From: Falciphora oryzae | Lineage: Eukaryota > Ascomycota > Sordariomycetes > Magnaporthales > Magnaporthaceae | Assembly: GCA_000733355.1 (NCBI GenBank) | Contig: JNVV01000003.1 | Coordinates: 2,474,177-2,538,176 of the forward strand | Reading direction: 5' to 3' | Length of the DNA: 64,000 nucleotides | Part shown: positions 34,494-44,748 of the stretch, piece by piece | Layout: each line of letters begins with the position of its first letter | Position numbering within the stretch: position 1 is the first letter of the stretch | Notes under the pieces: generated by a model | What the model was told of the DNA's origin: nothing | Databases searched by the model: none | Seen by the model: the letters and a program-made list of their open reading frames with translations, nothing else | Made by a program: the position numbers and the translations under genes

Positions 34494-36506
34494 TCAAGCC
34501 TTCTCCTTCTTGACCGAAGGCGACGAGTTGGCAGTCTCGTTGACCGTCGGCGAAGAATCGACCACAGTCAATCCCTCGTCACCGGAGCCATCGTCCGAGG
34601 TGACAGTAGGGGGCGCGGTCGAGTTTTGCCTGTTTCAAGGTTAGTAGTCTGACAACTGCCAGAAGCTGTCGTCTTCCTCCGGGATGGAATCGTACTGGTG
34701 AACACCACGACCCATTCCCTGCGACCCATGACCACCATAGCTTCCATGGCCGTTGCCGGAGCGGAACGACGAGGTGTAGCTACGGCCATGTTAGCCCATC
34801 TTTCCGCATTGACCAGCAACGCATTTGAGGCCAGTCAAACTCACCTGCCGCCAGCCGATCCGGAGCGTCGCATATCAAAGATACCGCGACCCTGCTGGTA
34901 CATCGTGGGGTTCATGCCAACAGCATGGGTGCCGTAGGCGCCGATGTTGTACTCGTTTGTGCGGTACTGGCGACGCTCGGCCGTGACACGCTTCAGCTCT
35001 TTCTGAGCCGGCGTGTCCGCGTAGCGGACCTGCATCTCCTGGACATGGGCATCACCGCCAAGCTTCATGCCGTTGTAGTCCTTGATGATCCGCTCGCAGA
35101 TGTCGCGGGTCTCGAAGCTACGGGGCGTATCAGTACAGCTGCAGGAAAGAAAAGATGGGGGGAAACACCGAGGGTAGGGTCGGAGCCTCTTACCGCGCGA
35201 AGCCGACGCCACGGCTGTTGCCGTTGGAATCACGCAGGATCTTCGAGCTCGCAATTTGGTACGGGCTGAAGATCTGGATGAGCATCTGTGGAGTGCCTGT
35301 GTGAGAACATACACCCAGTCAAGGTCAAAGGAGGATAAGATGTCATACGGGCTCGGTGATGTCCTTTGGAAGGTTCGAGATGTAGAGGTTCGTGGACATC
35401 TCATCTCCCTCAGCCTTGAGGCGTGCGTTGAAGCTCTCCTGAAGGTGGATGTCAGCATGACGAGCTAATTGCAGTGCGCGGACATTGGGCGGCAAGAGGA
35501 GACACGTACCCGAGCGAAGCCAACCTCGTATCCGAGGCGGTAGAAGCCGCGGATGCACCGCTCCGAGTCCCGGACGCTCTTGAATTTGGCAAAGCCAAAT
35601 CTAAATCGCAGTCAGCAAGTGAAGATAGAGATCACCAAAGAGTTGTACCTACCCCTTGCATGCGCCCGTCGAGGTGTCGATGATTGCCTTGGACTGGTCA
35701 ACCTCGCCAAATCGCTCGGCATATTTCTGGAGGAGCTCATCGTCCGTGGTGGGGTGGAGACCACGAATGTACACATTCTTGTTGCCAGGGATGCGGTTGT
35801 CAAGACACTGCTCGAGCGTCTTGACATGGTCGGTGAACACAGCCGGCACGGCGCGAGGAATGGCCGGGGGATCCGTTAGGATCCGGTCAATCTCAGGATC
35901 GTTAGCGGCGGTGGTAGCCTTGACGGCGGGGGCTTGAGGAATGACGGCAACGCCAAAGGCCTGCTGAGGGGATGGTGTCGTGTAGCTCGACCGCTCAGCG
36001 GATGCCACACGGGTGACATTGCTTCGATCTCCGGCAGTTCCGAAGAAGGGGGTATGTGGAGCCGACTCGGTAGCCGAGGTCGAGTACGAGCCACGGCGGT
36101 TCTCGAGGGTTGGGAGCTCACGAGGGACCTGTGCGGCAACGCCTCCACGACCCGGAGTGTAGGGCTGAAGCATGGCGTGGTGACTTCCCATGGTGTACTG
36201 CGGCGCGGCAGTGTACGGCATGGTCATGTTGTCTCCATAGGTCGCCGCCGCCATATGGGCAGTGTATGGGTGAACCTGGCCGAAAGAGTTGGCAAACATC
36301 ATGCTGCCATCAGAGCCGCCCATGGAGGTCGGAGGCTGGATGAAAGTAGCAGCGCCGGGGAGCGAGAGAGTGCCGAAATGTTGCACAAACTGGCCCATGT
36401 TGTCGGCCATGGCAGCTCCGCCTGGAACATTCATGTGAGATCCGTCCGGGTAGCCCTGGGGAATGCCGCCGGGCCGGCGGCCGTGATCGACATAAGTGGA
36501 CGACAT
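34494..36506 (-). CDS. Tandem-RRM RNA-binding protein (RBMS/MSSP-like)
   Basis: A cytoplasmic or nuclear mRNA-binding protein by family. Seven exons in minus order: 35653-36506, 35510-35600, 35349-35438, 35194-35285, 34845-35117, 34696-34779, 34494-34629 (539 aa). All junctions keep frame. The N-terminal 230 residues are Gly/Pro/Met-rich and disordered. RRM1 begins VYIRGLHPTTDDELL with RNP1-like KGFGFAKF; RRM2 begins NLYISNLPKDIT with RGVGFARF. These resemble the RBMS/MSSP group of paired RRMs. The C-terminus is Gly-rich (GHGSYGGHGSQGMGRGVHQ) and then acidic/Ser-rich, ending VKKEKA. The last intron (34630-34695) can be retained, giving a different 512-aa ending; see the separate entry. The exact orthologue is not known to me. 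Confidence 0.85.
34630..34695 (-). other. Facultative last intron of the RRM gene (alternative C-terminus)
   Basis: This 66-nt stretch has a GTACGA donor, a perfect TACTAAC branch point and a CAG acceptor. Spliced out, it joins GRGVHQ to a 45-codon last exon ending VKKEKA, in frame. Retained, the frame reads YDSIPEEDDSFWQLSDY and stops at 34641-34643 inside the intron. Both readings look coding by codon use, so two isoforms are plausible. Confidence 0.65.
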
Positions 36507-36626
36507 GGCTGGGTCAGGGGAAATAGAGGTCAGTCTTTGCTTCCAAGCTCAAGGCTCCAGGACACACTCTTCTGGTGGCACGAAAGCAGCCCGGGTGGAT
36601 CTGGGTCTGTATGTGCTCCAACAACA

Positions 36627-36642
36627 GGGGGGGGGGGGGGGG
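36627..36642. repeat. G16 homopolymer
   Basis: Sixteen consecutive G on the plus strand (C on the strand of the RRM transcript), about 120 bp upstream of the RRM start codon. Long G runs are much rarer here than A/T runs; this is the only one of this length. Confidence 0.9.
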
Positions 36643-38784
36643 CGCGGTGGAAAAAGAATCAAATGGTAAAAACGAGAATGATAATCTAGGACCAACTGAT
36701 CCCATAAATCCGAGTAGGCAAGTGATAAACGGCCTACTTGAATCGGGGCCGACGATGACTTCGCCTCCCCTGGTTAAATAGTCGAAGTCCACGCTTGAGG
36801 CGCTGATGGCACGCCTCCGGGAAGAGAAGGGGCGTTCGCCACGACGATGGCCGCAAGCAGCACAGAGGGCTCCCCCGCATCCGCAGGCCATGTTGATGAT
36901 ACTTGACTGTGTTGAGACGCTTGTCTGGATGGAGGACCAGAGAAGGAAAGTATCAACCTGTGTATGTAGAGGGTCGTCGAAGTTGAGTGCGGGGAGCAAG
37001 CAAGGAGTGAGTTGCGTCGACTGGCGGGCTGCGAACCTGGAAGTAAAGCCGGCGAAAGTCAGGGGCTAGGCATGTCGAGGGCACGCGCGGCGGTGCTCGA
37101 GCAAGCAAGCAGGCGGAAAACAGGCATGGAACGTTGGGCGTCAACAGTAGAACATACCTGGAGCGGAGAGTGCTGAGACCAAAGACTCGAAGGACCGGAG
37201 GACAGGACAGCTTGCGGCAGGCGAGGAAACTTCAAAGTTGGAAATATTAGTACCAAAGACTCAGTGTGATGAAGCGAGTGCTGGGGGAGTAAATGGATAG
37301 GTCAAGCTATCAAGCAAGAGGAAGTGCAAGAGATCGTGATGGCGTTGTTGGGCGTTCGGTGGTGATGCTGTGATGGACCAAAAGCGAAGAGGAGTGAACG
37401 TGTTTGTCTGGAGAGGAGAGAAAAGAATGGGGTTTTGACGGGCTCGAGGAAAACAAACACGTACCTGGCAGGTGGAAGCTAGCGAGGCTCGGAAGCTACA
37501 GTCTGAGTCTGGCCGGAAGGAATTTTCATACGGCCGGAGGCGAGCCTGCCTACTTGCATGGAACGCAACGCAAGGAAGAACAAAAGAATATAGTAATAGA
37601 AAGCAGGTGCTAGTTAAGGAGATGCAGAGTTAGCAGGTGAAGCACGTCCCAGTCTTGTCGCCTGTCGGGGGTGTTCTGTAGACGAGCGTTGGGGAAGTGG
37701 GAGGTGAGAGAACTGTGAGCCCGGACCCAAGAAGTAGGAACGGGGCCAGAGTGAAAATTTGAGCAGAATGGTAGGTGCCACCCAGGCGGGCAGGCGCAAA
37801 TGTTCATGGGTGGTGTAGGGTGAGGGGCAGGCAGGCGGGAGCGGCGGTCTCTCTCGTAGCTAGGATGATGGTGAGGATGTGGAGGGAAGGTGCGTGGGGG
37901 GATGCTGGACAGCACTTAGCAGGGGGAGGTCTGGCTCTTCCAAGTGAAGCAATCGAGCCTACCGGGAGATGGAAAGAGATCAACTGCCTCCAATCGCACC
38001 TACCTAGCTGTTATAATACCTTAAGAATGGTGTATTCTATAAAGGCGCGCAGCGAGTATAGAAATGCTTCGTAAACGACGGAAGCTGATGGCGATGCTTG
38101 GTTGGGAAGGTTGCAGGCCAGAAGTGGTGTCGGGTGGAGTGGGAGGAAGAGTGGTGGAGGCGAGGAAAGGGAGGTTGAAGGTTGAAGGTAGGTGGGAGGT
38201 GGAAGCGGGCCGTCTGTGGTGCCTTCCCTCGACGGTTGGTTCTTTCTTAGGGCCAACGTCTGATGGGAGACTGGCTGCGGAACTGATATCAGAGAGGGGT
38301 GTGAGGATTTTTCCGCCCCGCCCATAGTCGGATGATAATAGATCAAGGTGCTCGCCGTCGAGGAAGGAGCGAGCACCTATTCGCGTGGGCGAGCGCATGG
38401 GGGTGGGTGCATCACACGTATCCCACCCCCTTTCAAGCGGGCGAGGCCAATGCCATGAGCCGCGCGCTGGAGGGGCAACCTCAGCGAATACCACATGGCG
38501 GCTCCACGGGAGAGGTATCGTGCCCAGGGAAGCAAGAACAATTCTCATCAGGGACACCTCTCGAATTGTCGCCATTGGTTCGTCTGCGTGGATCTGGTAT
38601 AACGTTGTCGTAGCCTTGCCCTCGACGGGACCTAGGCTCAATATAATGGCCGATATGACGAACAAGTAAGGGGCATAGTTGTCCGAACCATCCTGCCTAC
38701 CGTGGCAAGGTTGCTCGGTCGACACAGCGACTCTAAAAAGAGAACCAAGGGACCTGGGGATCGAATAGTTTTTTGCTGGACTAG

Positions 38785-38808
38785 ACAGGTACCTAGGTAG
38801 GTACCTGT
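38785..38808. repeat. Perfect inverted repeat, 10-bp arms
   Basis: ACAGGTACCT, four bases (AGGT), then AGGTACCTGT: a perfect 10-bp inverted repeat made of the recurring TACCTAGGTA motif. Its function is unknown. Confidence 0.85.
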
Positions 38809-39360
38809 TTAATACACAGCCGCCCATTCACTGACACGGTTGTAAGGGACAACCGCGTCAGGGGTTCAGACTTAGGTAAATAGGCGCAGCTGAACGTCAA
38901 CTCAATCGACATAGCAAATATGGGGGGGGGGAGAATGTTCTTGGATCGATACGTTAGAGATCTTACGACCCCTGAGGCGTCGCTGGCGTTGCAGTGCTAC
39001 GAAATCCCCTCGATTAGCCAAGCCCGCGATTAACTACCTACTTAGGTATGTTGCCAGTCCAACAAATAATGTTTATGTCCAGGAACACCGCGACCAGCCA
39101 GCCAGCTCATCGCACCCCCAACACATCTCGAAGCGCCGATTATGAAACAGGGGTAGAATAGGAGAGTATAGAACCCAGGGGGCCAAATGTGACAGAAAGA
39201 TCTAGAGCTGACTGGATAAAAGTGCATACGTATAACCAAGAAAGAGGGTCGCAGAATGCTCTATGTACCCTTTGAAATTCGTGAATGCGTCATCGTAAAA
39301 AAAAAAAAAAAAAAATCCCACCAGGGGCAAAGCAGCACAGAATCGGGTCGAGTGATCCAT

Positions 39361-41599
39361 TCAAGACCAGACGTCCTCCTGTGGCGTGGCAGAAGTGGCT
39401 CGTCAGTAACCTGTCTAGAGTTGGGCTCAAAGCAAAAGGAAAAGTGGGGCATACCTGGTACTGGTTGGCTGCCCTCATGTTCTTTACGATCTCCTCGGCC
39501 TTGGCCTCAGTGATGCCGCGCTGCTCGGCCAATATCTGCGCCAGGACTGCGTTGACTTCGCGAGCCATGTTTGCGGCGTCGCCGCACACGTAGATGTATG
39601 CCTTTTGAGCCAAGAGGTCATTGATCTCCTTTGCCATCTCCTTGAGACGGTGCTGGACGTAAACCTTCTTTGGGCCCTGTCTCGAGAAGGCGGTGACGAG
39701 CTCGAACTTGTCGCCGAGGGCCTTCTTATACTCCTGCAGAGCACACGAGGTGACGTTAGCCAGACTGTCGCAAATGGGGATCCAATGGCAAAGTGCGTGG
39801 GCCGTGACTATACATACCTCCCACTCGGACTCGTAGATGAAATCTTCCGCAGGTTTCCGGCAACCAAAAAACAGTATCGTCTTGCCAACGTCCAGTCCGT
39901 TCTCGGCCTGCTTGGCGCGCTCTTGAACGAAGCCCCTGAATGGGGCGACACCGGTACCGGGGCCAATGAGAATAACAGGCTTGGACGAGTCCGAGGGCAG
40001 CTTGAAGTTTGAGTGACGGACGTGAACGGGCATGTGGATGCCGTCGTACTTGTTCCGCGGGCCAGTGATCTCGTACGTCCGGCCGAACGGCTCCGGGTTC
40101 GGGTCACCATTCTGCTTCTGCTTCAGGGCGAGGAGGTAGTTGGTAGCAACACCACGGAAGGGATCATCACGGCCGGGGATCATCTGCTTCTCGACGACAG
40201 CAGTGATGGAGATCATCTTGGGCTGAACAAGGGATGAGGACGAAATGGAGTAGTAACGGGGCTGCAGCTTAGTGATACCCTCGATGAAAGCCGAGAACGG
40301 GATTTTGGTCCATTTCTGGCCCTTGCCGACGACGTGAAGAACCCTGGCGATGTTCAGATGATGCTTGGTGATCTTGTCCTGGAAGTAGTCCTTGTCGCCA
40401 CCGAGCTTGGTCATCTCGGCCTTGACGGCGTCGTTCGGGGCGAATGCAGCAAGAGTGGCGACGAACTGGCGCGACACGGGAGCACAAATCTCCATATGGT
40501 AGCGGACAATAGCATCGTAGGTGGTAGGGGCTGGGAAGGGAACCTTGGCGGTCGGCTCCAGAGCCTTGACGCTGACAACAGTATGGCGCTTGTCGGCAAG
40601 TCCAGTGACTTCCAGGAAGCGGTCCACCTCTTCGCCCGGATTCGTAGGCCACACAGCGATATGGTCGCCGGTCTGGTATGTGAGGTTGGTTCCGCTGACG
40701 TCGACATCGATGTGCAGGCAGTTTCTGTCCTTGACGTTGAAGAGCTCGTATGACTTGGAGATAGGCGCGATGTAGGGGTTGTGGGCATTGAATGGGCCCT
40801 TGGCGGCGCCGTCGAGATGCATCTTGTTTGGCTCGCCCAGGTAGACCTCTGGGGAGTCAGCGGTCAGGCCCTCGCGGTCGACAACGCTGAAAATGGGCTC
40901 GTACACGGCCTCGCGCTCTTCCAGGCCCATTTTCTCGGCGAGTGCGGCCCACATGGGGTCCTTCCAGGCCAGAAAATCCTCCTCCATGGTGCCGGCGCCG
41001 TCGTCGCCCTCGCCGGCCTCGCCGATGCGGTGGGCGCCCATCTTCTCGAGGGCTTTGGTAACGTTGCGGACCATGGAGTTGTAGTGTTCGTACGTGTTGT
41101 TCCCGAGGCCAAAGGCGACAAAGTTGAGGTTGCCCAGAGCGGGCTCGTTGCTCTCGCTGAAGGACACATCCTCGCCCGTGATGAACTCGTAGAAGTCGAC
41201 GGCGTTGTCCGTAGGCTCGCCCTCGCCGTAGGTGGCAAGGACAAACATGACGATCTTGTCGCTGGGGAAGGCGTCGAGGTTGTCGTAGTCGTAGTCCTCT
41301 AGATCGGCGACCATGGTCTCGAGCCCGAAGCGGCTCTTGCCCTCCTTGGCGAGCCTGGAGGCATAGTCCTCAGCGGTTCCGGTCTGGGAGCCGTAGAAGA
41401 TGACGCAGTTTTTGCCCGACTCCTCCATCTTCTCCAGGATGTTTCTTGTCTTGCCGGCCTTGAGGCCATTGGCGCCCGCGAACGAGTTGGCATATGGATC
41501 TTTGGCGACGCCCCAGTACTTGCCCTTGGTGAAGTAGGCGACGGTGCCGCAGAGGATGATGCCCAGGACAATGATGTCCAGCGTATCGAGTTCGGCCAT
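39361..41599 (-). CDS. CPR1: NADPH-cytochrome P450 reductase
   Basis: ER-anchored diflavin reductase that passes electrons from NADPH to P450s. Exons in minus order 39818-41599, 39455-39733 and 39361-39378 encode 692 aa, the normal length. An N-terminal membrane anchor spans about residues 8-23 (DIIVLGIILCGTVAYF). FMN motifs are YGSQTGTAEDYA at 69-80 and ATYGEGEPTDNA at 122-133. The FAD domain has RYYSISSSS, the NADPH domain GPGTGVAPFRGF and CGDAANMA. The first intron (39734-39817, 84 nt) is stopless and in frame, so an unspliced reading looks open. The last exon codes only EDVWS, the canonical reductase ending with the aromatic Trp near the NADPH site; the frame otherwise runs on into a poly-Phe artefact. 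The start ATG matches the expected short lumenal end. Confidence 0.97.
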
Positions 41600-44523
41600 C
41601 TTGGCTGTTAGCAGGCGGTCTGCTGGCGATGGGGGCTGAGGGGGTGGGGGGGAGTCCGGGATGTGCGGCGGGAGAGAAAGATGTGCCTCTTATCTGAGCC
41701 CTATAAAAGCGCCCAGAAAGTCGGTGCCGGACCTTTTGGAATGAATCCGACGGCGAGGTCGGACAGGGCTCGGGGTGGAGAGTGGGACACCCAGGTAGTA
41801 AAAAGCCTTGGGCCCACGAGAAAATTGATGACCCGATCCAATGATGGGGCTTGGGGCACCCCCACCCAGGTCAGAAAAGTGGCCACGACTCGGCAAGCCC
41901 TCAATCCAGTCCGGCAGGTGCACGAAGCCACATGTGCGTTTGCGGAACACCGCCGAAGCCTTCGACACGAACAGCACACGGGCTAGCGATCTTTAGCAGG
42001 TATTTCACTTTTGATTGACGTCCCGTCGTCTGAATCGCGTCGGGTGTCAGTGGGAGTTTGAACTTGAAGCAAATGGCACAGCATAGGATCATGTGATGAT
42101 GATGGCCTGCCGATTATTCTCTCCCTTGGCCGGGGCAATCAATGATCCGCCTGGGAGCTGAGGTAGACGGCACGAGATTCATCGGGCTGCCGAAGAAAGC
42201 TACACTCGAAGAAGGTATCAAGACAAGACCGTTCAAATCAAATGCACGCGGTATGCGACCCGGAGCCAGGAAGGGCCCGAGGTCCGGACTTCCATCGTCG
42301 GGAGCCCGTATCCCGGTTCTCGAATTCCCAAAGAGCGCGTCAAGTTGCCACAAACCTTCCGTTGTTAGGCTTCTCCCAGATGGGCGCTTCGAGAAGGCCT
42401 AATTGTTTGACCTTCGGCTCTGGCCGGGCGGCGGAGGATCGGCTCATTCTCGCACCAAGGCAGGGCGGGTGGACAGCCGGCTCACGCAGGAAGGGACAGG
42501 GGTTGGGGCAAGTAAAGTCCGTTTGTTTCCCGACCCCGAACTCCACGTGCCCGCCTCGATGTAGAAAGCCGAGAGGAGCGCGGTCTTGGAGGCACATGCA
42601 TTAACGGATCCCAGCCGCAAGCGTAGGAAGATTGAAGTGGCTCTGAACACTAGATTATTCGTTGGCACATCGTGGCACGGAACTATATGACCTGGGGCCT
42701 TGCATTGGGCTCGTGTCGGGGCTTTGCTTGGCTGCCGGGCGGCATGGCCTCAGAGCACCCATTCATACTCTCCAATCCGGCCTGCTCCCAGCGGACCGAC
42801 TCGAATACACAGACCTGCGAATCGCCGCCCGGGCACGGCCAATGCTAACACTAGGCCACGCCGTTTAGTTTTCGGATGCGTTGGCTATCTCTAAGTCGAG
42901 TATGTAGACCTGCCTGTGCCTAGGTATCAACTAAATTCGGAAAAGCCTTTATTTTTCTCTCGCTCTTGTTTCCCTTTGCCCCACATCATCACTGCCCCTA
43001 GTCTTTTGCAGCAAGATTTTTGCTCGTGGTCGATATATCACGTAACCTGGACAAGATCTTCGTTTGATATTTCTAACCCAGGCGTGCCAGGCTTCAGCCC
43101 CCGCGACCCTGAGGTGGCCAGTCGGGCGGGCCCGGTTCCTGCGCCAATCCTGCCGGCCCGACCAATTCAATTGATCCCCCTTTTGGCCTGCTCCATTCAT
43201 ATTTACAGTCCCGATTACGATTACGATAGGTACATGCGAGCTGCTAAATCCCCCTGTCTGCTTGGGAGAGACCCTCGGCGCCGACAAGCTACGTGTATGT
43301 TGGACAAGGAAGCACTCCAAAGAGGGCCGGGCCTCCCGGAGACGACCAGCTCCAGGGTGGCGACGCGGGCGCCGTGGGATAGATGGCAAGTGGGTTGCTT
43401 CGTGGGCCCAGCAGGCTTGGTGAAGCTGGTCGCCATGTGCGAGCCCCTGAACACACGCAATTTGGTCGTGGGAGGGCATTGAAGAAGCTATCTGGGGTTC
43501 CTCACGCGCCTGAGACTTTTGAATAGAAACATGGATGTGGACATGGGCGCTGGGACAGGGTGCCACGCTCAGCACAGGACATGGTACCTAAATAGAAACG
43601 AACCGGAGAGGACCGAGGCCGGGTCGCGGGATCCAATGGCCGCACACCCACGCTGCTGTGCTGCGTCGGTCGATCAATTGTTGGATGGACGCATGCAACG
43701 AATCCCCTCAACCGACGTAGGTCCAGCGACCCCTAACGTCAGACGGTATCGATCGGCACGATGCATTCGCTCTCGGGAAAAGCTTGCGCTTACGTACGTG
43801 CAAATGGCTGGCGTCTGTCCAGCCAGGCCCCTCCAAGCCACTGATGATCGATCCGCATGGGCCGCTCGCTCCCACCCTGACGGCCCCTCTGATAGGCTGG
43901 ACCAACCCCGTGGCCCTTGCAGGAGGCCAGGACTTGAGAAAGAAAGCAACCTAGCACCAAGTCCTCCGAGGCTCAGAGCAGGCGGCAGCAAATGGAGATT
44001 GGAGCGGCGACATGGGACGTGCAGATCAGATTTGATGCTTTGGGCGGCTGGGGTTTTCTCCCTTTTGCCAGCAGACTCCAGGCGGCCTGTGCCTCGTTTC
44101 TCTTGGTTTGATCGTTCTGCATCCGCGTCGACTGCCGGCTGCCCGCCTGATTGCCTGCGGCCCTGACGCAGCACGACTGCGCCCATCCTGGAACCGGATC
44201 ATGGGAGTTGAGACGGCGCGAAAATGGGTAGGTTCTGTTGCCGACACGCGCGAATGACACTGCCAATGACGCTGCCCTCGCGCGCCATGTGCCCGCTCTG
44301 CATGCCGTCGCGCCCGTGGCTGCCCCCCTCCCCCCTCCTTCTCCCGCTGGGCGCCTGCCCGCCCAGGCTGGCTGGCCTCATGTAAGCTTCCGGGCTGTCG
44401 GGTCTAGCCGCTCTGCCCTCGGCCGCGGCGCTTCGAGCGCCCTGGGGGCCGGCCGAACATTGTGTGCCGTGCACGGGACGCTGCAAGATTAGCAGCCCGC
44501 GCGGTGTTTCACAAGGGCGTCTA
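41600..44523. promoter_or_regulatory. Intergenic region between P450 reductase and the Tao3-like gene
   Basis: About 2.9 kb up to the assembly gap, between divergent genes. Open frames on both strands (for example 43519-44166 plus) show no protein features. It should hold the reductase promoter and, near the gap, promoter or 5' exon of the Tao3-like gene. Confidence 0.5.
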
Positions 44524-44635
44524 NNNNNNNNNNNNNNNNNNNNNNNNNNNNNNNNNNNNNNNNNNNNNNNNNNNNNNNNNNNNNNNNNNNNNNNNNNNNN
44601 NNNNNNNNNNNNNNNNNNNNNNNNNNNNNNNNNNN
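44524..44635. other. Assembly gap (112 N)
   Basis: A run of 112 N. It lies just ahead of the first recognised exon of the Tao3-like gene and probably hides part of its 5' end. Confidence 1.
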
Positions 44636-44748
44636 GAGCGAGGGGGCACGGGGAGCTAGGTTTGCGGGCGGGCTGTCATCCAGACATCCAATCGGTCGAT
44701 TCATGCTGACTTGCGGCACGCACTTGCCCGCACACAGCTCCGTCTCAG

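Larger units (their letters stand above)
36507..39360. promoter_or_regulatory. Upstream region of the RRM gene, then 3' flank of P450 reductase
   Basis: About 2.9 kb with no recognised gene. The part next to the RRM gene (36507 to about 37900) is probably its promoter and a long leader. It holds G16 at 36627-36642. Further on lie a perfect inverted repeat at 38785-38808 and A19 at 39297-39315, which falls just beyond the reductase stop codon. No frame shows family similarity. Confidence 0.5.
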
